Shown: one piece after another, positions 25,613 through 33,925 of the stretch | Position numbering within the stretch: the first letter of the stretch is position 1 | How the letters are laid out: each line of letters begins with the position of its first letter | Origin: Pseudomonadota bacterium | GTDB taxonomy: Bacteria > Pseudomonadota > Gammaproteobacteria > Pseudomonadales > Pseudohongiellaceae | Assembly (NCBI GenBank): GCA_027592275.1 | Contig: JAQCKF010000023.1 | Location: 1-49,248 of the forward strand | Direction of reading: 5' to 3' | DNA: 49,248 nucleotides | Position numbers and translations under genes: made by a program | The notes under the pieces: generated by a model | What the model was told of the DNA's origin: nothing | What the model saw: only the letters and a program-made list of their open reading frames with translations | Databases searched by the model: none

Positions 25613-26134
25613 CTAGGCTTGAGGTGGTCTGCCGCCTCGGTTTCCGCCGGGGCCGCGACGACTGCCGCGCTGAGGGCGTAGCTCTTCGGCGCTTAACAAG
25701 CCATTGTTGTCGCTATCAAGCTCGAGAAAATTCGCTTCTTGAAATTCTTCAAGACTAACCACGTCATTGCCATCAGTATCCATCTCTTGGAAACGTGCCG
25801 CAGCCTGCTCGGCCATTGCAGCACGGCGCTCCTCCATGCGAGCGACCTGCTCTTCGTTGGGTTCGAATTCTGGGCGATCTCCTCTATTTCCTGGTCCACG
25901 TCCCGGACGAGCGTTCAGTAACTCATCAAGAGTCAGCACGCCATTCTCATCGCTATCTAGGCGACTTAGGCTTTGCCCGCCGCGTGCTTGAAATTCTTCG
26001 AAATTAACTGAGCCATCTCCATCTGTATCCAGATTAGCTAGTGCTCGATTGTGGCCAGATTCGTCTTCTGCCGCAAATGCTGAACTCGAAAGCCCGAATA
26101 GGCTCATTGCAATTACTCGTGATAATTTGTTCAT
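25613..26134 (-). CDS. Secreted EF-hand calcium-binding protein with Gly/Arg-rich tail
   Basis: 173 residues: signal peptide ending AFA, then four EF-hand loops: DTDGDGSVNFEEF, DSDENGVLTLDEL, DTDGNDVVSLEEF and DSDNNGLLSAEEL. Each has Asp at positions 1, 3 and 5 (Asn once) and Glu at position 12. A Pro/Gly/Arg spacer lies between pairs, and the tail is Gly/Arg-rich like that of the CnrX-like protein. Probably a periplasmic calcium buffer or sensor. It is the first gene before the sigma/anti-sigma/sensor set on the same strand. A good AGGAGC ribosome site is present, and its leader runs into the structured element at 26156-26421. Confidence 0.85.
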   Translation of the reverse strand: MNKLSRVIAMSLFGLSSSAFAAEDESGHNRALANLDTDGDGSVNFEEFQARGGQSLSRLDSDENGVLTLDELLNARPGRGPGNRGDRPEFEPNEEQVARMEERRAAMAEQAAARFQEMDTDGNDVVSLEEFQEANFLELDSDNNGLLSAEELRPQRGSRRGPGGNRGGRPPQA

Positions 26135-26155
26135 GAATCCTGCTCCTGAATTTTG

Positions 26156-26421
26156 GGGAGTCTCTAATCAATTCTATGACTACTCTGGCTTACAGCAAAT
26201 TCTGCTAGCAAGGCGCACTGGCGAAGTCATGTGCCGACCTGTCGAGACAGTGCAACACGGCTAGCAGGATTTGCTGCAAGCCCCTTCGGGCGAGGCCTGA
26301 CGCGCACCGCTGCCGCGTTGTCGTACTTGCCAAGGGCGACAGCCATTACCGGCGCACGACGTCTTGCAGCAGCACGCGTCAGACTCTCGCAGAGTGGTCA
26401 TAGAATTGATTAGAGGCTCCC
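26156..26421. mobile_element. 266-bp non-coding element with terminal inverted repeats (MITE-like)
   Basis: The ends are inverted copies: 26156-26180 and 26397-26421 match in 24 of 25 bases (GGGAGYCTCTAATCAATTCT and on), and weaker matching extends inward for about nine more bases. Inside are two further stems: 26193-26209 with 26260-26276 (16 of 17) and 26297-26313 with 26366-26382 (14 of 17). No gene is present and the centre is GC-rich. It looks like a miniature inverted-repeat transposable element or a strongly folding RNA. No clear target duplication was found. The rest of the gene-free interval, 26422-26662, shows nothing recognised. Confidence 0.7.
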
Positions 26422-26662
26422 TATTGGCTCTCGTAAAAGCCGGTTAAAAGGTTAGTTGCTGCAGTCAATGATCTATACGTGGCAGTGGGGAAAACCCTTC
26501 GCGATACGTCTGCAAAGAATCAAAGCCGCTAGCCGCGGGAGGGAAGCTGATTATTTGATTCACTAGCTATACCGTGTAAGCTAAGCAAACCGGCATAGAA
26601 TCGGTACATTGTCTGGCAACTGGCCACACAATAAGTAGGTAGTAACTAGGGTCGCAACTATT

Positions 26663-27598
26663 ATGAGAACTATAAAAGTCAGCCGTACAGTCATTAAGAA
26701 TTTATTCCTAGCCACGTCGTTATTGGCAGGCGGGTTTCTAACAATCTCGGTAATAGCGCAGGAATATGTGCTCGACCCGAACTGGCCACAGCCATTGCCT
26801 GAGGGCATAGAGTGGGGTCAGGTTCCGAACGTAACGATAGATACAGAAGGGTTTATCTACGCCTTTCATCGCGCCGAGCCGCCCATCCTGAAGTTCTCTC
26901 CCAGTGGTGAGTTGGTGGACACATTCGGCGAGGGATGGGTCGCAACAGCACATGGTTTTCGTGCTGCTGCAGACGGCACTCTCTGGGCCACCGATTTTAA
27001 TCGACAGAATGGCCAGTTAGTCACGCAATTCGATACAGATGGCAAAGTCTTGCTTCGCCTAGGTGCCAGAGGATTTGGTGGCACGCTGCCAAATACCTTC
27101 GACGGGCCAGCCGATTCGGCTGTAGCCGCCAATGGCGATATCTTCGTTGCTGATGGACACTGGAACAACCGCATCGTGAAGTTCAGTAAAGAGGGCAGGT
27201 ACTTGATGGAATGGGGTAGCAAGGGCACAGGTCCGGGCGAACTCGATATGCCGCACACAATAGTCATCGACAGAAGAGGTCGGGTGTTAGTTGGTGATCG
27301 ATCGAATCATCGTATCCAGATATTCGATCAAGAGGGCACGTACATAGACCAGTGGGATCAGTTCGGCTGGCCTAGTGGCATGTTCATCGATCAGAACGAC
27401 ATACTCTATGTGGCCGACTATCAGAGTAAGCGCGGCGTAACCTATGGCAGCGCCGAGGACGGCACTGTTATGGGCTTCATCGAAGGCTCTGAGCCAGAAG
27501 GCGTAGTGGTTGATGCCGATGGCAATGTCTACACTGGAGAGGTTACCGGTGGAGAGGGTGGAGAAGGCAGTATCATGCGTAAATTCATTAAACAGTAA
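26663..27598 (+). CDS. Secreted NHL-repeat beta-propeller, amidating-lyase-like (second copy)
   Basis: 311 residues with a signal peptide (LFLATSLLAGGFLTISVIAQ). NHL blades are marked by GEGWVATAHGFRAAADGTLWATD, GDIFVADGHWNNRIVKFS, GRVLVGDRSNHRIQIFD and NDILYVADYQ. It is related to the protein at 5635-6807 but shorter by about 80 residues. Relatives are called 6-bladed beta-propeller or peptidylamidoglycolate-lyase-like proteins; the reaction is unproven. It stands between the structured element and korA. Confidence 0.7.
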   Translation: MRTIKVSRTVIKNLFLATSLLAGGFLTISVIAQEYVLDPNWPQPLPEGIEWGQVPNVTIDTEGFIYAFHRAEPPILKFSPSGELVDTFGEGWVATAHGFRAAADGTLWATDFNRQNGQLVTQFDTDGKVLLRLGARGFGGTLPNTFDGPADSAVAANGDIFVADGHWNNRIVKFSKEGRYLMEWGSKGTGPGELDMPHTIVIDRRGRVLVGDRSNHRIQIFDQEGTYIDQWDQFGWPSGMFIDQNDILYVADYQSKRGVTYGSAEDGTVMGFIEGSEPEGVVVDADGNVYTGEVTGGEGGEGSIMRKFIKQ

Positions 27599-27776
27599 GC
27601 TCCTTGAGCGGGTCTGCAAATAGCACTAGTAAGACCTGCTTCTGGAATTTTGCTAGAATTCAGCCTCGTTTTTATCAAGTCATAGTGGCTATTCCGCTCC
27701 TGAGCTGTAGCCACAGATCAATGAAATTCTTAGTAGATTACAAACTTCTAGCAGTCTTAAGGGTTATGTATCGCGT

Positions 27777-29663
27777 ATGGAATTAGCAGAAGAAAATTTG
27801 GATGAACACCATCTCGACGAGAAGGAAGTGGTCGACGTAGTCGTGCGCTTCGCTGGAGATTCTGGTGATGGTATGCAGTTGACCGGGAATAACTTCACCG
27901 AGGCCACCGCGCTTTACGGCAACGATCTATCGACGTTTCCTGACTTTCCTGCTGAGATTCGCGCGCCTGTTGGTGCAACCTTCGGTGTGTCTGCGTTTCA
28001 GATTTACTTCGGTGCTAATGATGTTACTACCGCGGGTGATGCGCTCGACGTGCTAGTTGTGATGAACCCAGCGGCACTAATTACTAACGTAGATAATTTG
28101 GTCGATGGTGGGCTGCTCATCGTAGATAGCGGAGCGTTCACGGCCAAGAATCTAACCAAGGCCAAGTATCAAGTAAATCCTTTAGAGGATGGGTCTCTAG
28201 ATAGATTCCGCGTCCTCGAGATCGATATTACGAAACAGGTTTTGGCCGCCGTTGCAGAGTTTAATCTCGGTCACAAAATTGGAGTGCGCAGCAAGAACAT
28301 GTGGACTCTGGGGTTGGTGCTCTGGTTATTCGATCGTGATCGCGCCGGAACTATCGAGAGTCTGAAGAAAAAGTTTGCCAGCAAGCCTGAGATAGCCAGT
28401 GCAAACATTGCCGCTTTGAACGCGGGCCATGCTTATGGAGAGACTGCTGAACTGCCTGCCGGAATACATGTCTACAAAGTGCCGAAGGCAAAAGTTTCAC
28501 CCGGCACCTATCGTAATATTACGGGCACTAACGCGCTTGCCTGGGGCCTTATTGCTGGTTCCGAGTTGGCAAATATAGACCTGCTGTTCGCTTCTTATCC
28601 CATTACGCCAGCATCGAATCTATTACATGAGTTAGTGCGCCACCGTGAATTTAATATCAATACGTTTCAGGCAGAAGACGAAATTGCTGCTGTATGTGCC
28701 GCTATAGGCGCATCTTTCGCCGGCTCGCTAGGTGTTACCTCGAGTGCTGGCCCGGGTATCGCTCTAAAGTCCGAGGGCATAGCGCTGGCTTGTGCGACTG
28801 AGCTACCTCTGATAGTCGTTAACACGCAGCGCGGCGGGCCATCGACTGGTCTGCCTACAAAAACGGAGCAGTCAGACTTGAATATGGCGCTCCACGGTAG
28901 GCACGGGGATACGCCGATGCCAGTTATTGCATCTTCCACCCCTACAGATTGCTTCGAAGTGGCTATTGAAGCTGTACGTCTTGCGACGAAATACATGACG
29001 CCTGTGATGCTGCTTTCCGATGGCTATCTTGCGAATGCCGCAGAGCCCTGGAAGATTCCTGATTTTTCCGAGTTCGAGCCATTCCCCGTAGAGCACTACA
29101 CCAAGGCAGAAGACTTTAAGCCTTCTATTCGTAACGAGGAAACTCTGGCGCGGGTATGGGCCAAACCTGGAACAGCGGGGCTCGAGCATCGCATCGGCGG
29201 CATAGAGCGCAGTTTTGACACCGGCGACATATCTTACGACCCTGCCAATCACCAAAAGATGACCGATCTGCGCCAGGCGAAGATCGCAGGAATCGCAAAT
29301 GATATTCCTCTACAGGAGGTCTGCCTCGGAAATAAAACCGGCAAGCTAGCAGTGGTTGGATGGGGCTCTACATTCGGCGCTATACATCAGGCTGTCAAGC
29401 GGGCGCGCGCCGAAGGTTTGGATGTCTCACATATTCACGTGCGCTATCTGTCTCCCTTGCCCCGAAATCTTGAAGAGCTGCTTAAAAGCTTCGATTCGGT
29501 TCTGGTGCCGGAGATGAACACAGGTCAATTCGTACGGCTCATTCGCTCCGAATATTTAATCGATGCTGAAGCCTTAAACAAGGTAGCCGGCCAACCGTTC
29601 AAAATTGGTGATATTCTAGCGGCGATCCACGCGAAGATAACCACCTCAGGGAGCAATTCATGA
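27777..29663 (+). CDS. korA: 2-oxoacid:ferredoxin oxidoreductase alpha subunit (gamma-alpha fusion)
   Basis: 628 residues. The N-terminal part is the gamma-type domain (VVRFAGDSGDGMQLTGN to about residue 200) and the rest is the alpha domain, beginning near ASYPITPASNLLHELVRH. This fused form is typical of KorA of 2-oxoglutarate:ferredoxin oxidoreductase, which with KorB converts 2-oxoglutarate, CoA and oxidised ferredoxin to succinyl-CoA, CO2 and reduced ferredoxin. The stop overlaps the korB start by four bases (ATGA). Substrate preference is inferred from family architecture. No ferredoxin gene is nearby. Confidence 0.85.
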   Translation: MELAEENLDEHHLDEKEVVDVVVRFAGDSGDGMQLTGNNFTEATALYGNDLSTFPDFPAEIRAPVGATFGVSAFQIYFGANDVTTAGDALDVLVVMNPAALITNVDNLVDGGLLIVDSGAFTAKNLTKAKYQVNPLEDGSLDRFRVLEIDITKQVLAAVAEFNLGHKIGVRSKNMWTLGLVLWLFDRDRAGTIESLKKKFASKPEIASANIAALNAGHAYGETAELPAGIHVYKVPKAKVSPGTYRNITGTNALAWGLIAGSELANIDLLFASYPITPASNLLHELVRHREFNINTFQAEDEIAAVCAAIGASFAGSLGVTSSAGPGIALKSEGIALACATELPLIVVNTQRGGPSTGLPTKTEQSDLNMALHGRHGDTPMPVIASSTPTDCFEVAIEAVRLATKYMTPVMLLSDGYLANAAEPWKIPDFSEFEPFPVEHYTKAEDFKPSIRNEETLARVWAKPGTAGLEHRIGGIERSFDTGDISYDPANHQKMTDLRQAKIAGIANDIPLQEVCLGNKTGKLAVVGWGSTFGAIHQAVKRARAEGLDVSHIHVRYLSPLPRNLEELLKSFDSVLVPEMNTGQFVRLIRSEYLIDAEALNKVAGQPFKIGDILAAIHAKITTSGSNS

Positions 29664-30658
29664 ATCAAGCGCTACCCACATTAACCGTCAAGGACTACGC
29701 CTCCGATCAGGAAGTACGTTGGTGCCCAGGTTGTGGCGACTACGCCATATTGAAGACTATTCAAAAGCTGATGCCAACATTCGAACAGCCAAAAGAGAAT
29801 CAAGTATTTATCTCCGGCATCGGTTGTTCTTCACGTTTTCCTTATTACATGAATACCTTCGGCTTTCATACTATTCACGGTCGCGCCCCGGCAGTAGCGA
29901 CCGGTGTTAAGCTCGCGAATCCAGAATTGGATGTGTGGGTAATTACCGGTGACGGTGATGGTTTTAGTATCGGTGGCAACCATATGCTGCATGTGTTGCG
30001 GCGCAACGTAGATCTGCAGATTCTGCTTTTTAATAATGAGATTTACGGACTTACCAAGGGGCAGTATTCTCCGACCTCTCCGCCAGGGACTCGATCACCG
30101 TCATCGCCTACGGGATCTATCGATCTTCCGCTGGTTCCTTGTGAAGTTGCTATAGGCTCGGGGGGAACGTTTATAGCGCGCACGATCGATACCCAGGCCA
30201 AGCATCTGGCAGCGGTAGTGACTCGGGGTCATGAGCATAGAGGCACATCTTTCATAGAGATCTTGCAGAACTGTCCAATCTACAACGATGGTATATTCAA
30301 TCAGGTCACGGACAAGAAGATAGCTGCTGATTTTAAAGTAGAGCTCACCCATGGCGAACCCATAGTATTCGGCAAGGAGCGCGAACTGGGCATTCGCCTC
30401 AATCACGTCAGCCTCAAGCTTGAGGTAGTCGATGCGACTAGCGATGATGTGCTGATCCATGACGAAACCAATAAAGTATTGGCCACGCTGCTCGCGACCA
30501 TGAAGGCGCCAGACCTTCCCGTTGCGGTAGGTGTGATTTACCATGAAGAAAAGCCCTCCTATGTAGATGACTCTCAGCAGCAGCTGATTTCGATTCGAAA
30601 AGCCAAGGGCTCCATGACAGAACTCTTGCACAGTGGGCATACCTGGGAAGTTGAATAG
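29660..30658 (+). CDS. korB: 2-oxoacid:ferredoxin oxidoreductase beta subunit
   Basis: 332 residues. WCPGCGDYAIL (Cys 22 and Cys 25) with a further Cys in GIGCSSRFPYY supplies iron-sulfur cluster ligands, and GDGDGFSIGGNH followed by NNEIYGLTKGQYSPTSPPG is the thiamine-diphosphate binding region. It is translationally coupled to korA by a four-base overlap. Together they form the cytoplasmic oxidoreductase; in aerobic bacteria it can replace or supplement 2-oxoglutarate dehydrogenase. Confidence 0.9.
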   Translation: MNQALPTLTVKDYASDQEVRWCPGCGDYAILKTIQKLMPTFEQPKENQVFISGIGCSSRFPYYMNTFGFHTIHGRAPAVATGVKLANPELDVWVITGDGDGFSIGGNHMLHVLRRNVDLQILLFNNEIYGLTKGQYSPTSPPGTRSPSSPTGSIDLPLVPCEVAIGSGGTFIARTIDTQAKHLAAVVTRGHEHRGTSFIEILQNCPIYNDGIFNQVTDKKIAADFKVELTHGEPIVFGKERELGIRLNHVSLKLEVVDATSDDVLIHDETNKVLATLLATMKAPDLPVAVGVIYHEEKPSYVDDSQQQLISIRKAKGSMTELLHSGHTWEVE

Positions 30659-30735
30659 CAGGCAGCGAGCAATCCAATTATTACGATTGAACTGCTGTCA
30701 AATAACTGAAATAGAAACGGGTGTAGACTAAGCTC

Positions 30736-31932
30736 ATGAGTCAACAGCGTAACAATCGACGACACTTTTTACAGATGGGGTTACACGGGGCAGCTTTGTT
30801 TGCCGCAGGTGGTCTCTTGCGTTTTCAGCAGGCGACAGCAGCTGGCATTGATACATCCCCGTTTTACTCTCTTAGCAATTTGGGGCCTCTGCTTGAGCCC
30901 GATGCCAACGGCTTGAAGTTGCCCGACGGTTTCAAGTCGCGCATCATTGCTCGCTCTGGGGAGGCTCCGGCCGGTTTTCCCGGATATACATGGCACTCGG
31001 CACCGGATGGCGGTGCCACATTCCCCGCAGACGATGGCGGTTGGGTCTACGTCTCCAACAGTGAGATGCGCAGCTTTAGTGGTGGTGTCGGTGCGATCCG
31101 CTTTGATGCGGGGGGTGAAGTCGTCGACGCCTATCAAATCCTGAAGAACACTTCTACCAATTGCGCGGGCGGTCCTACTCCTTGGGGAACTTGGTTGTCC
31201 TGCGAAGAATTTGCAGACGGACAGGTTTACGAATGCGATCCGATGGGTAGTAATCCATCTCAGCTGCGATCTGCCCTCGGAACATTTCGTCACGAAGCTG
31301 TTGCGGTTGATAGCGAAAATCAATGTCTGTATCTGACAGAGGATCTTCGCGATGGCGCCTTCTACAGGTTCAGGCCTGACCATCCTCTGCCTGACTTAAG
31401 CAGCGGCCAGTTGGAAATTGCTTCTGTAGTGGAAAACAATGGTAAATCGTTTATCGAGTGGATAGCAGTACCGGATCCTCTGGCGAAAGTTGAGGCAACA
31501 CGCTTGCAAGTTCCTTCCTATACCATTTTCAGCGGTGGCGAGGGTATTGCGATGTATGAGGGCAGAGCCTACTTCACTACGAAACATGACAACCGAGTCT
31601 GGGTTTATCACACCAACACTCAAGAGCTTGAAGTGTTATACGATGTTGAGACTAGTGATAACCCGATCCTGACAGGCGTAGACAACGTTGTTATTACCCC
31701 TACAGGTGACGTTCTCATTGCCGAGGATGGAGGTGACATGCAAATTGTGGTTTTGACCGATGATGGCAGTGTCGCACCGCTGTTGCAGGTGATTGGTCAT
31801 GACCAATCGGAAATAACAGGTCCTGCGTTCGATCCTAGCTATCAGCGACTTTATTTCAGTTCTCAGCGCGGATCATTGGGGAAAAGCAGCGGCGGTATTA
31901 CTTACGAAGTTAGTCGCAGCGATTTAGTCTAG
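30736..31932 (+). CDS. Tat-exported PhoX-family protein (DUF839)
   Basis: 398 residues with a twin-arginine signal (NRRHFLQMG then a hydrophobic stretch ending near ATA). The mature part matches PhoX/DUF839: LKLPDGFKSRIIARSGE, NCAGGPTPWGTWLSCEEF, FRHEAVAVD and YLTEDLRDGAFYRFRP. PhoX enzymes are calcium-iron alkaline phosphatases of the periplasm; many DUF839 members are uncharacterised, so phosphatase activity is likely but not certain. It follows korB by about 80 bp but is probably a separate unit. Confidence 0.8.
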   Translation: MSQQRNNRRHFLQMGLHGAALFAAGGLLRFQQATAAGIDTSPFYSLSNLGPLLEPDANGLKLPDGFKSRIIARSGEAPAGFPGYTWHSAPDGGATFPADDGGWVYVSNSEMRSFSGGVGAIRFDAGGEVVDAYQILKNTSTNCAGGPTPWGTWLSCEEFADGQVYECDPMGSNPSQLRSALGTFRHEAVAVDSENQCLYLTEDLRDGAFYRFRPDHPLPDLSSGQLEIASVVENNGKSFIEWIAVPDPLAKVEATRLQVPSYTIFSGGEGIAMYEGRAYFTTKHDNRVWVYHTNTQELEVLYDVETSDNPILTGVDNVVITPTGDVLIAEDGGDMQIVVLTDDGSVAPLLQVIGHDQSEITGPAFDPSYQRLYFSSQRGSLGKSSGGITYEVSRSDLV

Positions 31933-31963
31933 CTCTGCTCAAGTTTAGCTCAGCAGAACAGAC

Positions 31964-32014
31964 AAAAAAATCCACCGTGTATTCACTTAAAGCAGTGAAC
32001 AGCCGCGGTGGATT
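31964..32014 (-). terminator. Rho-independent terminator of the cupin gene
   Basis: On the minus strand a stem of AATCCACCG with CGGTGGATT (31969-31977 with 32006-32014) and an inner stem of TTCAC with GTGAA is followed by a run of T at 31964-31970. It ends the minus-strand cupin transcript and may also help end the PhoX transcript. Confidence 0.75.
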
Positions 32015-32052
32015 CTTCCAAACTAACTGCAATCAAATTGCAGCTTCTAAAT

Positions 32053-32520
32053 TTAGTCTTGCGGGATGGATGTCGTTACGACAGGACCCATGCCAAAGAT
32101 TTGAACCACGACTTCCTCGTCCTTCGCCATGTCATAGTGATGGCCATTCGGTGGCTCATAAATGAAAGTGCCAGGTCCGACTGCAGTCATGGCATCTGGA
32201 TTGTATATATCGGACTCGGGTCCAGTATGTACATACCAAGTGCCACTCAGAACGTTAATGTAACGTGCCTGGTTGTGGTAGTGAGGTCGGCTGCCGCGTC
32301 CCGGAGGCCAGGTAATCTGGATAACGTAGATACCGGATTTACTCGGGTCGCCGTAGATGACTGTAGTAATGCTGCCATCCTCAGGCTGCAACTGATCGGG
32401 CGTCGCAATCATGAAGTCATGTTCATCAGGCTCGACTACCTGAGCTGATAGAGTCTGAATGGAGATGACTAGCGCGGCAAACAGTAAGCTGGTCAGGGTC
32501 AGTATTCTTTTGAATGTCAT
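32053..32520 (-). CDS. Secreted cupin-domain protein
   Basis: 155 residues with a signal peptide (LLFAALVISIQTLSA). The cupin motifs are visible: PHYHNQARYINVLSGTWYVHTG (metal-binding histidines plus a downstream position) and GTFIYEPPNGHHYDM. It probably binds one metal ion in a single small barrel in the periplasm. The substrate is unknown. It is convergent with the PhoX gene and ends in its own terminator. Confidence 0.8.
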   Translation of the reverse strand: MTFKRILTLTSLLFAALVISIQTLSAQVVEPDEHDFMIATPDQLQPEDGSITTVIYGDPSKSGIYVIQITWPPGRGSRPHYHNQARYINVLSGTWYVHTGPESDIYNPDAMTAVGPGTFIYEPPNGHHYDMAKDEEVVVQIFGMGPVVTTSIPQD

Positions 32521-32711
32521 TATTATTTTCCTCGTAACTAAAAAGTGGGATGCTCAGCAATGTCCCTTCGAGTGTCGGCCCCGTGGTTGAACCCTAGGCC
32601 GAATAGAAAAGATAACAGGTTTTGGCTGCTAGGCCACATTAATTAGTGGCGAATAGGCGGCTTTCGTTAATCAGAACAAGAACAGGTGGAGTTTCCTTGG
32701 TTGGCAATCGT

Positions 32712-33682
32712 CTAGGGTAGGTGTTTCGAGAGGAAGGCGCTAAGCTCTGCATACACGCTCTGTGACTCTCTAGAGCCGCGGACGAAGCCATATTCCGCAT
32801 GGGACATGCCCTCACACACATGTAAGTCAGCTTCAACGCCGGCGTCTCTTAGCTTACGATGAATCCGCACGGTGTCGCTGAGAAACATGTCTCTGGTGCC
32901 GCTGACCAGAATCACAGGAGGAAAACCTTGCCTTCATTTGTGTACAGCGTGTCTCCGGTTTTTGTTAAATCACTCCACGGGGTTCCTGCGAAGAGCGCTG
33001 CAGGTCTTTCTATTTGAAGGTTCTTCAGCTGGTGTTGTGTGGCGAGAGTTAAGCCTGCGCCTGCGGATGTTCCACCCATAGCAATTGATCTGTGGTCCAT
33101 GTCCCTAATTATTTCCCGATATACAGCGACGACATCATCGAGTGCAGCGGGGACAGGGTGCTCTGGCGGCATGCGGTAGTCGATAGTAAGTGTTGGGATG
33201 CCCGCTGTCGAAGCGATAAAGATACCCTCACTAATACTGGCATCGCCTGAACCAAAAACGTAGGCACCACCGTGAATATAGATAAATAGATGATCCTCGT
33301 GCTCGTCTGAGAGTTCGTTGGGGGTAACGCGGTGCACGTTGACCCCTGCAATTACATCTGCCTCGATACGCACGCCTGCAGCTTGTTCTAGTGCTTTCAA
33401 CGGAAACGTCTGTGCGCTATTAGCAGCAGCAATGAAGGCATCCCATTGTTCGCGGTTAGTTGGCGCGTAGCGCCCCTGTTCTAAGTCGGGTGTCGGCGTG
33501 GCTGCGATAGAAGATCGCAAAGCTTCGCTGGCGGCAAGTGGGGCCTTCAAGGTCTTCGCTGCGATCTCCCAGCCATTGCTAAGTTGATTCTGAGCCTGTA
33601 ACAAATTGCTATTGACTAGAAGGAGTATCAAAACAGCCCATCGACTCCAGCACGATGCAACCCAGCTGCAAATATTTCTCAT
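32712..33682 (-). pseudogene. HSL-type (family IV) esterase/lipase, frameshifted
   Basis: The first frame (33682 down to 32912) has a hydrophobic N-terminus, the oxyanion motif HGGAYVFGSG and the nucleophile elbow GTSAGAG, then stops at TGA. The next frame (to 32712) continues without loss of sequence: PPVILVSGTRDMF with the catalytic Asp and GMSHAEYGF with the catalytic His. One extra T in the run of four T just before the stop would read KVFPPVILVSG, giving a full protein of about 323 residues. As sequenced, the protein lacks two of its three catalytic residues. Either a real inactivating deletion or a homopolymer error. Confidence 0.8.
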
Positions 33683-33753
33683 AATTATTCCTTATCAAAT
33701 TGTCGTTTGTGAGCAGAGGCAGCAAAATTAGCCAGAAGCTGCTTTTCTAGCAC

Positions 33754-33773
33754 TGTGCTATAAAAATAGCACA
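33754..33773. promoter_or_regulatory. Perfect 8-bp-arm palindrome, probable operator
   Basis: TGTGCTAT and ATAGCACA are separated by AAAA in the divergent region between the esterase and the gluconate-dehydrogenase-like pair. The symmetry and length suit a dimeric repressor or activator site. Confidence 0.5.
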
Positions 33774-33893
33774 TAGATTGAGTAACAACAACATCGGCTT
33801 GAAGACAGTTGAACGGCCTCGAACCCAGAATAAGCGCCGTATACACTAAATTGGATATTTGCTAGGCTCGTTCCAAATTAGACATACAGCCGA

Positions 33894-33909
33894 CATGCTG
33901 TCCAGCATG
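33894..33909. promoter_or_regulatory. Perfect 7-bp-arm palindrome next to start codon
   Basis: CATGCTG and CAGCATG are separated by two bases, 16 bp before the start at 33926. The two-base centre is too short for a stable RNA loop, so a protein-binding site is more likely. Confidence 0.4.
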
Positions 33910-33925
33910 ATTCAGCGGAGCAACA

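Noticed and set aside
26156..26421. Integron attC site
   Set aside because: Palindromic, but the RYYYAAC/GTTRRRY core sites and integrase or cassette genes are missing, and the ends form long near-perfect inverted repeats instead.
30101..30640. 179-codon minus-strand open frame
   Set aside because: Antisense to korB, whose iron-sulfur and thiamine-diphosphate motifs are clear.
30781..31383. 200-codon minus-strand open frame
   Set aside because: Antisense to the PhoX-family gene, no family resemblance.
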